Below are positions 1-16,948 of a DNA stretch of 64,000 nucleotides, piece after piece. The notes under the pieces are model-generated. The model had not been told where the DNA came from and ran no database searches. It saw only the letters and a list, made by a program, of their open reading frames with translations. The stretch covers positions 912,501 to 976,500 of the forward strand of contig JACVTC010000020.1 of assembly GCA_016946835.1 (NCBI GenBank), read 5' to 3'. Both the position numbers and the translations under genes were made by a program. The stretch comes from Neocallimastix lanati (nom. inval.). Lineage: Eukaryota; Neocallimastigomycota; Neocallimastigomycetes; Neocallimastigales; Neocallimastigaceae. Each line of letters opens with the position of its first letter. Position 1 is the first letter of the stretch.

Positions 1-537
1 AGGAAAGTTGTTTTTACTAACTATACTAAAGATTCATAATGTTTGTCTAATAAAGTCTTAAAAATTTCTGTGTTTTTAATGATAAAAATCTGATTGTGCA
101 TAGTAACGGCATATACTTAGAATCTAGAAAATTATACATGTATTACGGTAAGGTAAATGAAAGCATATGAAAAAATGATAACAAATGTTTCTCTAAAATA
201 TGTCTTTTACGATCATACTTGTAATATACAACGAGATGGGCCTTTTGGTCATAAAAGTTCAGGACAAGGTCTGGTAGCTTCACTGATTGTTCTAGTCAAT
301 AGTTGTATTAGTATTAATTTACTGTTGGTGTTCCCTCAAAAACAGTGAATATATGCATTTTGATTGGCAACATCTCATCAGTATAAATGGTGCAACAATA
401 AAGAATAACATTGTATTAGTATAAGGATATGTCATATCATTATAAATATTCATATTAAAACATTTGAAACTAATTATTTATTACAGTAGTTAACTTATTA
501 CTATCCAATAATAAATAAATATAGTATTCAAACTAAT

Positions 538-568
<31 letters not shown>

Positions 569-944
569 TTAACTTTATTTTTTAATATAGACCCGGTCAA
601 GATTTTATAAAAAAAATTAATAAGCCAATCATAAATATCTAAAATAAATTTTTTTTTTTTTTTTTTAAAAAAAGTGATTTTTAAAAATAAAAAAAAACTA
701 AAAAAAAAAAAAGAACAAAACAACTAAAATAGCAAAAAATAAAACAAATTAATAAATATATAAGATATATAAAGTTTTCAATATTAATAAAAAATAATGA
801 GATAAACATTAAACATTTATGAATTAAATAAATATTTAAATTTTTGAAAATTTATATTCTGTTTTTTGTTTTTTTTTTTTTTTTTAGATTCCTTAATATA
901 AACTTTACAAATCATTAATAAAACTATTATTATTAATTTATTTA

Positions 945-981
<37 letters not shown>

Positions 982-1490
982 TTATCTTATTTATTTTATT
1001 ATTATTATTATTATAATTATTATTTCTGTTCTTTAATACATCAAAGTTGTTAATTGAATACTATTAGTCTATAATATTAAAGTATAATAAAAATTTTAAT
1101 AAAACTTTTTTTATATATTTAAAAAATTTGATAGGTTGTAGTACCGATAAATTCTGTGCAATAATTTTAAACTAATTATATTAAAAAAAATTTTTTTTTT
1201 TTTTTAATATAATATTTAAAATTTAAAATTAGATTTTAATATATAAATATTTAATAATTATTCCTTATTTTTTGTTTTATTTTGTATTATTTTTTTTTTT
1301 TTTTTTTATAAATTCGAAATTTAAATTTATTATAGTAAATAATTTAAATTATTTATAAAAATGAATTAAAATTATAATAGATATATAGTAAACTTATTTG
1401 CTTACTTGCTTATTTAATAAAATAAAATTAATGTATTTTTAAACAAATAAATATAATAAAAAATAAAATTATATAAATTAAATTAAATTA

Positions 1491-1537
<47 letters not shown>
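1..1537. other. AT-rich intergenic lead-in
   Basis: No convincing gene. Bases 1-400 are of ordinary complexity with an open frame of 63 codons (157-348) that resembles nothing I recognise. From 540 on there are (TTTA)n at about 537-571, (ATT)n at 938-980, several poly(T) and poly(A) runs, and a run of about 40 A ending at the start codon of the ankyrin gene at 1538. Confidence 0.6.
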
Positions 1538-1541
<4 letters not shown>

Positions 1542-4486
1542 AAGAATTTTCAGAATTATACAACTATAGATTATTAAAATTAATTAGAAAAAATGAAATA
1601 GAACTTCTTAGAGACTATTTTTATCGTAAATTAGGTATTAATAAAATTATTAGCCCAATTATTAATGACCAACATCTTCTTCTACGTGCAATTAGTTACA
1701 AATGCATTAAAACCGTTATAGATTTTTTCATTTCACTAACTGCAAATTATAATTTTGAAACTACAGACGGTTGTACACCCCTTTTTTCAGCATTAGAATA
1801 TAATAATTTTTATGTTGCCACTGTTTTATTAAATAGAAAACTTGTAAATATCAATGATACTAATAGATTTGGTGAAAATGCTTTAATGTATCTCCATAGA
1901 AAAGGTAAAATTACAAAAAATAAAAAAATTTTAACATTTCTTTTGAGAAACGGAATTCATATCAATTATAAAAACTTGAAAAAGCAATCCTACTTAAGTT
2001 ATGTGGTCAAATCAAAAAACGAAGATTATATTCGTACAATTTTCGGTCATTATATGTTCGATACAAATTTCATTTTAAATCTTCTCGTTCTTTCCAAATA
2101 TAAAATTAAAGCAAGTACTACCGTTTTAAAAAAAATGATAGATAATGAATTCACTAAAGTTGAAATTTATGATGATTTATACTTCTTAGCCGTAGAATAC
2201 AATACAGCCCCTGTTATGAAAACTTTATTAGAATTTGATATTTATTTTAATGATAAAATTTGTAGTAATAAATTATTAATATTAGCATGTTTAGTTAAAA
2301 ACCTTAGTATTATTGATGCATTAGTTCAAAATGGTGTAGACATTAATAAACGCTCCAATTCATTTGAAGCTGACTCTTCTTTAATGAGTGCTTGTAAGGT
2401 AAAGGCTTATGGTCACTATATACCCCAAGTCAACGAACAAAATCGTGACGACTATATCTATGCAATAACAAAATATTTAGTAGATCATGGCGCAATTATC
2501 AATGAAACCAACAAATTTGGTTATACCCCTCTTATCTATGCCAGTAAATATAACAACTTTAAAGCCATGAAATATCTTATCGAGCATGGTGCCGATATTA
2601 ATGCCAAAAACAACTTTGAATATTCCTCATTAATTTATCTCTGTCAACATGGAAATCTGGAAGGAATAGAATATTTAATAAAACAAGGAGCAAACATAGA
2701 TGATAGAGAAAGAAGTGGAGATACCTCACTTATGATAGCCTGTAAAAATAAATTTGATGATATTGTAGAGTTCTTGGTTGAGAATCATGCAGATGTTAAT
2801 GCAAAAAACAGTTGGGGTCATACTCCATTAATGTATGCTTGTGAATCTGGTGATCTTTATGCCGTACAATATTTAATGAAACATGGTGCTCAAATTAATG
2901 ATAAAAATAATAAAGGGGATACCGCCATACTTTTAGCATGTAAGTCTAGTCATGTCAAAGTCATGGAATTCTTAGTGCTTAATGGTGCTGATATTCTTGT
3001 CATTGATCAGGAAGGAAAGTCATTAATTATGTATGCCTCGATGAAAAATGATATTCGTTACTTAAAAGTCATTTTTGAAGCCGATATGTATCAAAACCAA
3101 AAAGAATTGGAAGAATGTGAACTTACCAATACTCCTTATATTGTTAAAAATATTAATCACACCGATAAGTTGGGTTACACCGCTTTAATGCATGCAGTCA
3201 TTAATGGTAATAAAGAAGTAGTGAAATACCTTTTAGATCATGGAGCCGATATCACTATTAAAAACAAGAGAGGTCAAACCCCAGCCTTCTTTGCTATTAA
3301 TAGTAGTAATAAGGAAATTGTTAAACTCTTAATTCGTCGTGATACTGATCTCATAAACAATAAAAATGAACTCGGTGCCCAGCTACTTTTATTTGGTGTC
3401 AGAAAGGGAAATAAGGATATTGTGGAATTATTATTAGAATTAGGAGCCAACGTTGATCATAGAAATTGGAAAGGTGAAACAGCGCTCTTCCATGCAATTA
3501 AAATATGTGATGATGAAGTTGCCATACAGCTATTGAATAATGGGGCTAATGTTAATGCTCAAGATGCCAATGGTGATACTCCAGTGATGATTGCTGTCCG
3601 TCTAGATGTTTTTGAAAGTTGTTATATGACCAAGATTTTAATTGATCATGGAGCTGATATCTACATGCGTAATAACGATGGGGAGAGTCCATTGATGATG
3701 TCCCTTCGAAAACCAAAAACCATAGTATTGCGATTCTTAATTGAACACGGTGCCGATTTAAATCAAGAAAATTTCTTAGGTGAAACTCCATTAATGTATG
3801 CCATAAAAATTCAAAATTTTGAAGGTTTTGAAATTCTGGTGGAACGTGGAGCTGATATTAACTATAGAAATAGTCGAGGTAAAACCGTATTTATGTATAT
3901 TCTTGAAATGAAGCTATTGGAGTATTTAAAGATTGCCTTTTTAAAGATGTTAATTCGTCATGGAGTTGATGTGAATGCTCAAGATAATCATGGTAAAAGT
4001 GCACTTTTCTCTGCTATTCAAATGGACTCACCAAGTCTTGTTCAATTCCTATTGGAAACCGCTCATGTCGATGTTAATCAACCGGATCGTTTCTATCAAA
4101 CCCCTCTGATGCAAGCCTGTAAAGGTAAAAACCCTGAGATTATTAAGTTATTAATTGCCTATGGAGCTGAACTCAATAGTCAAGATCAAAATGGTAAGAC
4201 TTCCTTAATCTACCTTTGTGGAAATAAGCATTACTTTAACGATGCCGAAACCGTTAAATTTATTCTTGATAATGGTGCCGATCCTCGAATTCAGGATCAT
4301 GGAGGTAAATCTCCATTAATATGGGCTAGTCAAAACAAAAAGGATAAAGTAGTAGAAGTCTTAATTCAGAAGGGAGCAGAAGTTAATGCTCAAGATCAAT
4401 TTAATAAGACCGCCCTTTTCTATGCCAGTCGACGTCAGTATCATGAAATTGAAAAATTATTAAAAATTCATGGTGGAATACAATAA
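1538..4486 (+). CDS. Large ankyrin-repeat protein, 982 aa, single exon
   Basis: This protein is built almost entirely of ankyrin repeats of about 33 residues, a fold used for protein-protein contacts. The phasing is clear from about residue 90 to the end, with repeated TPLMYA-like helix starts and HGADIN-type turns (for example near residues 360, 425, 460, 590, 760 and 850). The first ~250 residues are more divergent repeats. I see no signal peptide, membrane segment, kinase, SOCS box or F-box, so the partner and role cannot be named. The ATG lies directly after a run of about 40 A and is the first in the frame. The stop is followed by a 35-A run and (AAT)n. The gene has no introns, unlike most neighbours. 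Ankyrin remnants elsewhere in the window (about 49.1 and 53.2 kb) suggest an expanded family that gains and loses copies. Confidence 0.93.
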
Positions 4487-4492
4487 ATTATC

Positions 4493-4562
<70 letters not shown>

Positions 4563-5431
4563 GATAGTAAAAAATAATACAAAAAAAAAAAAAATTCTAT
4601 TTTTTATTTTTTATTTTTAAGTTTTATTTTAATAATTTTTATATTATTTAATAAATAAAAATAGAGTATAATAGAATGAATTTTTTATATTTGAATTTTA
4701 ATAAAATAATAATTTATTATACAGTTTTTAGATATTAAAAGTATTTGATAAAAAATTTTTATTACATAAAAATATTTATATATAAAATTTCAATAAATTC
4801 TTTCTCTTGAGATGAAATTCTACATTTGAATAAATTTTACATAAAAGAATCATAGCAAATACAATTATATAAAAGTATATAAATTTAAAATAAAAAAAAA
4901 AAACTTTTTTACCCTAAATTTTACCTTTCATATTACTGATTTTAAACCTCTCATAGAAAGTTCAATTTTAAAAATAACTTTACAATTTACTATTATTCTT
5001 TATGAAAATAATTTTATAATTAATAATAAATTAACATAGATATAATCCTTTATTTATTTATAATTTCAGTTCATTATTTTTATAACAATTTTTCATTTTT
5101 TATTAATTCCCACCTTTAATATAAATTTAAGGATAAATAATAATATAACAATAATGAAAAAACTTTCATTTAAGCAAAAATAATAATAATAATAAATTTT
5201 TATTCACATCTTTCTAATTTTGAATTTCTTTAATTTTATTATATTTAAAAATTTTCAAATTAAATGTAATTTAAAATTACTAATTAATTACATAATGTTT
5301 TTTATTTTTTTACAACTATGATAAAATTTTATCATGGTAATTAATATTCAATAATTACATTTTATTTTTACCTACTAAATAAATTAATACTTTCAAATAA
5401 TTTATAGTTTTTTTCAATTCATTTATTTTTC
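4487..5431. other. AT-rich intergenic region upstream of the hairpin cluster
   Basis: No coding signal. It holds poly(A) 4498-4532, (AAT)n to about 4562, and a perfect 18-bp palindrome at 5318-5335 (ATGATAAAATTTTATCAT) about 100 bases before the first hairpin of the cluster. Whether the palindrome is a regulatory site is unknown. Confidence 0.5.
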
Positions 5432-5529
5432 AACACTGATAACTGCTACTATCGATATTCTAATAAAATAATTTTACTAAACTATAGCAATTATTTATTT
5501 AGAATATAAGATAGTGCATTATCAGAGTT
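5432..5529. ncRNA. miRNA-precursor-like hairpin, copy 1 of 4
   Basis: A 98-base imperfect hairpin. The 5' arm 5432-5462 contains CTGATAACTGCTACTATC and the 3' arm 5500-5529 contains GATAGTGCATTATCAG. From the base they pair as AAC/GTT, an A.A mismatch, 7 pairs, a bulged C, 3 pairs, a bulged T, 6 pairs, a small asymmetric internal loop, then TATTCTA/TAGAATA and a further AT-rich stem closed by a loop near 5476-5490. Arm sequence and bulges are repeated in copies 2-4 while the apical part varies. The strand cannot be decided from sequence because the reverse complement folds equally well. Confidence 0.6.
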
Positions 5530-5538
5530 TATATTTTT

Positions 5539-5636
5539 AACACTGATAACTGCTACTATCGATAATCTAATAAAATAATTTCACTTATTTAATGAAATTA
5601 CTTATTTAGATTATAAGATAGTGCATTATCAGAGTT
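5539..5636. ncRNA. miRNA-precursor-like hairpin, copy 2 of 4
   Basis: A 98-base hairpin starting 9 bases after copy 1, with identical arm cores (5' arm 5539-5569, 3' arm 5607-5636). Above the conserved duplex, TATTCTA/TAGAATA of copy 1 has become TAATCTA/TAGATTA, a compensated pair change that keeps the stem. The apical stem here closes with TTTCA/TGAAA, which copy 1 lacks, so structure is kept while sequence drifts. Confidence 0.6.
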
Positions 5637-5645
5637 TTTTTTTTG

Positions 5646-5741
5646 AACACTGATAACTGCTACTATCGATATTCTATTTCAGTAAATTCAAAAAATAGAA
5701 ATTTACTATTTTAGAATATTAGATAGTGCATTATCAGAGTT
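5646..5741. ncRNA. miRNA-precursor-like hairpin, copy 3 of 4
   Basis: A 96-base hairpin, again 9 bases after the previous copy. Arms 5646-5676 and 5712-5741 have the same invariant cores and bulge pattern. The apical region is quite different in sequence from copies 1 and 2 but still pairs (AGTAAATT with AATTTACT around a short loop), with one internal loop. Confidence 0.6.
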
Positions 5742-5781
5742 CATTTTTGATTTATTTTACTTTCAGATACTTTTTATCCAA

Positions 5782-5880
5782 AACACTGATAACTGCTACT
5801 ATCGATAATCAAAAGAAATTTTTCTTATTAAACTTTAATATCTAATTCTTTCGACTATAAGATAGTGCATTATCAGAGTT
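5782..5880. ncRNA. miRNA-precursor-like hairpin, copy 4 of 4
   Basis: A 99-base hairpin separated from copy 3 by 40 bases. The arms 5782-5810 and 5853-5880 keep the invariant cores and the bulges. The apical stem has diverged most, with A.C oppositions, but AAAGAA/TTCTTT-type pairing remains. Confidence 0.58.
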
Positions 5881-11295
<5,415 letters not shown>

Positions 11296-11910
11296 ATGAG
11301 TGAGGTAGTTGAAGGTATTTACAAGTTGAATTTTATACGAACCAATATATTATTAATTATTCATTTTATTTTATCTAATAAAATTATATATTAAATATAT
11401 TTCGTATTTTTATTTAATATGATGATTGATGATTAAATTACAAAAAAAAAAAAAAAAAAAAAAAAAGAAGTAGTAGTTGAAAATCAAGAAGTGGCAAATC
11501 CACCTTTGGATGAAAATCAGAAGGAACTCAACGAAAATGAAGGAAATGAAGGAAATGAAGGAAATGAAGAAAATGAAGAAAATAAAGAAAATAAAGAAAA
11601 TAAAGAAAATGAAGTAATAAAGGAAGAAAACGAAGTAAAAAAAGAAGAAAAAGACGAGGCTAATAAAGATGATAATAAAAATGATAATGATAATGAACCA
11701 GAAAATAAATTACAACAAAAATCAAAAACAGGAAGTGTTCATGGATCGAAGGAAAATAATTTAGATGAAAAAAGTAATTAAATATTATTATTTCGAAATT
11801 TTTTTTTCAAACTAATATAAAAAAATAAAAAATAGGAATGAAATTAATACTTTATTGAATAAATATTAATAATTAATAAATAATTTTTAAATTATTCATT
11901 TCATTCATCA

Positions 11911-12002
<92 letters not shown>

Positions 12003-12747
12003 ACATTTAAAATTATTTTAAGAATCTCTATGGAATATTGATCAATTTATTCAACAAGGAATTGAATTAAATGGAAATAACAAAAGTGAAAAAAATGATG
12101 ATGATAAAAACCAGAAAACAATAGATCTTGATGAATTTGAAACTACAACTGAAGAAATTGATTATGAAGCTATAGCATTTGCAGACCCAGACATGGATTT
12201 ATCAGAGGATGATGAATTATCCGGGGATATCGATGCATCAGGTTAATAAATTAATTATTTATAATTATATTTATTCCAATATTTTCTATTGAATAAAATA
12301 GTGGAAAAAAAAATCAATAATTGTTATAGGATAATAATATATATTTATTCTCATATATATATATATTTATATATTTTTTAATTATCCATATATATATTTA
12401 TAAAATTATATAACAGATGTTCCAACTTGTGAGCTCAATAAATTAGATGTATATAAAACTGCATGTAAAATCATTGATGTTATTCCAGTATCATATTATG
12501 CAGATAATATGGATAAAGATGAATTAATCATGCGTAATCATGGTTTGGGACCAAAAGGGGCTAAAGCAATCTCAGAATCATTGAATGTAATTAGTTTTAT
12601 ATATATATATATATATAAAAGATGATAAATATATAAATTAAAAGTATATTGAATAACAATAATAATATGTTATTATTATTATTCTTATTATACCGTTTTA
12701 AATTTTAAATATATAAATTAAATAAACTAATTTTATTCTTTTTTATT

Positions 12748-12795
<48 letters not shown>

Positions 12796-13551
12796 AAAAA
12801 ATTTATAGAAAACTCATATTCAAATTCTTGATTTATCAGGAAATTGGATTGGTAAAATTTAGTAAATAGATTTTAAAAAGAAAATTATATTTCAATAATT
12901 AATAGAATATATATTTATATTAAATTAAAATATATATATATATATATATATGAATATTATATCTTTTTTAAAGATGCTGGAGGAAAGTATTTAGCTCATA
13001 CTATTGCTGATAATTGTTTCCTAACTGAGTTAAATTTATCAAATAATCATCTTGGTAAATATATGAATTTTTAATTTAAAAGAAAAATAATTAAGAAAAA
13101 AAAAATTGTAAATATAAGTAAATTAAAAAAATCAAATAACTGTTCAATTATTATTTATATTATATTTAAAATAGGTAATAAGGGTGGTGAACCTATGGGT
13201 TATATGCTTGCTCAAAATACTACTTTGAGAATTTTAAATCTTAGTAGTAATGTATTCTTATAACTAAAATTAAAAAATATATGATATATATATATATATA
13301 TACACTAAAACAGTCATATAAAATTTTACTTATTCTTTTTTATAAAAAAATTTTTATAAAAAAAAAAAAAAGGAAATAATTTAACCAACACTGAAATAAA
13401 GACAATATCTGAAGGATTAAAAGAAAATAATATATTAGTGTGTAAGTATTAAGTATTACTATATATGTGTACATATCATATACATAATAATTTATTAATT
13501 ATATAAGTACTATAAATTAAATAATGCATTTATAAATTGTAATTATTATTA

Positions 13552-13625
<74 letters not shown>

Positions 13626-13629
13626 TAAA

Positions 13630-13705
<76 letters not shown>

Positions 13706-13725
13706 TAATAATAATAATAATAATA

Positions 13726-13760
<35 letters not shown>

Positions 13761-14958
13761 TTAATAAAAATAAATATGAAGCAATCGATTTAAGCTACAA
13801 TAAAATTGGTGATATTGGTGCTTTATATCTAGGAAAAGCATTAATGTCAAATGATAGTATTAAGGTGTTAAATATAGGTATAATGAAAGTTCAATCTATT
13901 TATATATATATATATATTTTTTTTTAAAAAAAAAAATTATATATTAATATAATACATTATATAAAGGATTGTATAATTTATTAATTATTAATTGTTATTA
14001 ATATTATATTTTTAAATTTAAGGATGGAATGAAATTAGAATGAAAGGTATTTCTGCCTTTTTCCAATGTATGAGATCAAATCAAGGAATTACTGATTTAA
14101 GTGTTAATGTAAGTAATTATCTATTTTTTTTTTTTTTTCAAAAAAAAAAAAAAAAAAAAAAGAAAGTATTAGATGAAAAATTAAATTGATAAGATTAAAA
14201 TTGTATATATTGATTTCTGATATATTTATTAAATGAAGAATAATGGTGCAGATGATATTGGAGGTACAGCTATTGTTCAATATATTGATAGTAATAGAGT
14301 TATCACAAGAATTAATCTAAAGTAAAACTTTCACATAATATATATATAAATTTAATATTATTTTTAATGGAATATAAATGAATTCCAAATAATGTGAATT
14401 TTAATTTAATAATTTATTTTATATTTATGTTACAAATAAAATGAATTCAATATATATATATATATATTAATGACTGATGATAATAAATTAAAAAAAAAAA
14501 AAAAAAAGATCATGCCGTCTTTCTGATAATATATGTTCTTCCTTGTTTAGAGCGCTGGAAACAAATAATAATATAGTTGAAATTATTCTTGATTCTAATT
14601 GTTTCACTGATGCCATTTACCAATCATTAAGTAATTTCTGTCAAAAAACAAGTACCCCCAGAACAATTCATCTTGAGGTTAATATTTATGAAATCAAATT
14701 AAATAGATACATATACATATACATATACATATTATATTATATTTATTATATTATAATATAATATAATATATAAATATAAGAGACGAATATTTAAATTATA
14801 TTGATAATTATATTTAACTAATTTATATATTTATTATTTTATTTTTAATAAATATTATGTATATATAAATTTTATAGGATATTAAATTCTCTGAGGATAT
14901 TAGTAAAAAAATTGAACAATTAAAGGAAGAAAAACCGGAATTCACATTTTATCTTTAA
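11296..14958 (+). CDS. LRRC74-like leucine-rich repeat protein, 13 exons, 497 aa
   Basis: Exons: 11296-11314, 11468-11773, 12023-12241, 12417-12586, 12809-12851, 12974-13054, 13175-13246, 13373-13441, 13782-13877, 14023-14108, 14239-14321, 14509-14677, 14878-14958. All joins use GT..AG and the frame stays open to TAA. The N-terminal 180 residues are acidic, Glu/Asn-rich and low in complexity. Then come a HGLGPKGAKAI segment typical of the LRRC74 family and ribonuclease-inhibitor-type LRRs, mostly one per exon (LDLSGNWIG, LNLSNNHLG, IDLSYNKIGD). The C-terminus is short and helical. LRRC74 and related LRR proteins are found in ciliated or flagellated organisms, which suits a zoosporic fungus, but the exact role is unknown. 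Exon 1 is the least certain join. Introns hold long (TAA)n arrays at about 11911-11998 and 13555-13760. Confidence 0.85.
13555..13762. repeat. (TAA)n array inside an intron
   Basis: About 200 bases of nearly pure TAA/AAT trinucleotide with a few AAAAT and TATAAT interruptions fill most of the intron between exons 8 and 9 of the LRR gene. A similar array lies at 11911-11998 in the intron after exon 2. Confidence 0.95.
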
Positions 14959-15426
14959 ATTTTTCTTTTTTAATTTAAACAAATATGAATTAAATTTATT
15001 AATATATATATATCATTATTATCATAATTTTTATTTAATCAATAGTGTATCATTATTTGTATATATACTAATTTATATTTAGAATCAACATTAAAAATGC
15101 TATAATAAAATAAAATAATTTTTTTTTTAAAAAAAAAAAAGTATTACAATTTTATATAAACATTTATACATTTTATATCTATCTTTCTTATTTTAATAAT
15201 ATTATATATTTATTTAGTTATTTTTATATAATACTTAAATTTTTCTTATTTTTAATAGTTTATATTTAAGTATATATGTTATTTCCATTAACGTTTTTCC
15301 ATATATTTTTATTTTATTTTATTTTATTTTATAAATATTTTGATTTCTATAATATATATATTATCTAAATACAAAAATAAGGGTTTATTAAACTAATAAA
15401 ATAAGAATTAAATAAAAATTATATAT

Positions 15427-15475
<49 letters not shown>

Positions 15476-15946
15476 CAATAATTTATAAATCATACTTTAA
15501 AAAATAGAAACAAGAAAAAATATATATATACAAAATAATAAAATTTCAAAGTTGAAATATATTATAATTTTTTATTATTATTATTATATAATATTTAATA
15601 TTGATATATATATCATTTATTTAATAATATTTAATTTTTATAAAAATAATTCTAATTCTAATTATATATTCATTAATTATTTCCTATAATACATCTTTTA
15701 GAATCATTTTATTTTATTTTATATATGCATTCTAATATTTACAAGTCAATATTATACTTTTATTTTATTTTTATGTTTTATGACATATATACTAATATAT
15801 ATAATAATAATAATTTACAATTATTTCTAAATTCATGATATATATATATTAGATTTAAAAAATTATTAAATAGAAAAAAAGAAAAAAGTAATAGTAATAT
15901 TATTAATATTATTATTTCGATAAAATAATTTGAATATATATATAAA
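14959..15946. other. Convergent intergenic region
   Basis: Lies between the 3' ends of the LRR gene (+) and the aldo/keto reductase gene (-). It is very AT-rich, with TA dinucleotide runs and poly(T), and should hold both polyadenylation sites. AATAAA-like words are too common here to pick one. Confidence 0.5.
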
Positions 15947-16948
15947 TTAATGTGCATTATCTGGAACGGTTGCAAGTTTAGCAATATCTCTGTTATTTCT
16001 GTCACCATAAATTTGTATGTTGTTAAGTTCCTTATTCAAAGCAGCATATTCTTCATCAGTGAGCTTAACATTAGCTGCACCAAGATTTTCTTTAATTCTT
16101 TCTTCTTTTCTCATTCCTGGAATTGGTACAATGAAATCTCCCTTTTTAAGTATCCAAGCTAAAGCAATTTGTGCCTTAGTACATTTTTTTTCTTGAGAGT
16201 ATTTTTCAATCAAATCTAATAATGGCTGATTAGCATCCATATTTTCTTTCTTAAATCTGGTAATCACCGTTCTTAAATCATTATTAGCAAAATTATCTTT
16301 TGAGGTATATTTACCACTTAAGAATCCATTACCCATTGGAGCAAAAGCTTCAAAACCAATACCTAATTCTTGACAAAGAGGAATAACATCCTTTTCCCAT
16401 TTTCTTTCCATCATAGAATATTCACTTTGAACAACAGAAACAGAAGTAATAGCATGAGCTTTTTTTAATTGTTCAGCAGTTGGAGATGATAAACCCCAAC
16501 AACGAATTTTGCCTTCTTTAATTAACAAACCCATGACTCTAGCAACTTCTTCAAGATGCTCTTCATCCATAGCATGTAAAATATAAATATCAATGTAGTC
16601 AGTTTGTAAACGTTTTAAGGAACCTTCTAAACATTTTCTAATTCCTTCTTCTGAAAGCTTTTCTTCTTCAATATATTCTAATCCAGGAATTTTTGTTGGC
16701 CAAAATTTATCAGAAATAATAATTTTATCTCTGGGTAAACCTTTTAAAGCTTTTCCAACAAATTCTTCATTTTTTAAATAGGAATACATTTCAGCAGTAT
16801 CAAATAAATTACATCCATTCTCAAAGGCATAATGAACTAAACGAATACCTTCTTCTTCACTTGGACCATCACCATAGGCGTGAGTAAAACCCATACAACC
16901 TAAACCAATAGCAGATACTTTAATATTACCAAAGTTTCTAGTTTCCAT
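15947..16948 (-). CDS. Aldo/keto reductase, 333 aa, single exon
   Basis: An NAD(P)H-dependent oxidoreductase of the aldo/keto reductase superfamily, which reduces aldehydes and ketones in a TIM barrel. The catalytic tetrad is visible: Asp50 and Tyr55 in NLFDTAEMY, Lys81 in ISDKFWP, His125 in YILHAMDEE. The C-terminal cofactor region IVPIPGMRKEERIKENL is present. Length is normal for the YajO/YakC-like class and no targeting sequence is visible, so a cytosolic enzyme is likely. The start is the first Met, just before the family's METRNFG opening. There are no introns, and the sequence reads like clostridial homologues, so acquisition from bacteria is plausible. The substrate cannot be told. 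Confidence 0.95.
   Translation of the reverse strand: METRNFGNIKVSAIGLGCMGFTHAYGDGPSEEEGIRLVHYAFENGCNLFDTAEMYSYLKNEEFVGKALKGLPRDKIIISDKFWPTKIPGLEYIEEEKLSEEGIRKCLEGSLKRLQTDYIDIYILHAMDEEHLEEVARVMGLLIKEGKIRCWGLSSPTAEQLKKAHAITSVSVVQSEYSMMERKWEKDVIPLCQELGIGFEAFAPMGNGFLSGKYTSKDNFANNDLRTVITRFKKENMDANQPLLDLIEKYSQEKKCTKAQIALAWILKKGDFIVPIPGMRKEERIKENLGAANVKLTDEEYAALNKELNNIQIYGDRNNRDIAKLATVPDNAH

Noticed and set aside
157-348. 63-codon open frame near the window start
   Set aside because: Moderately complex sequence but no recognisable motif, no splice partners and too short to support.
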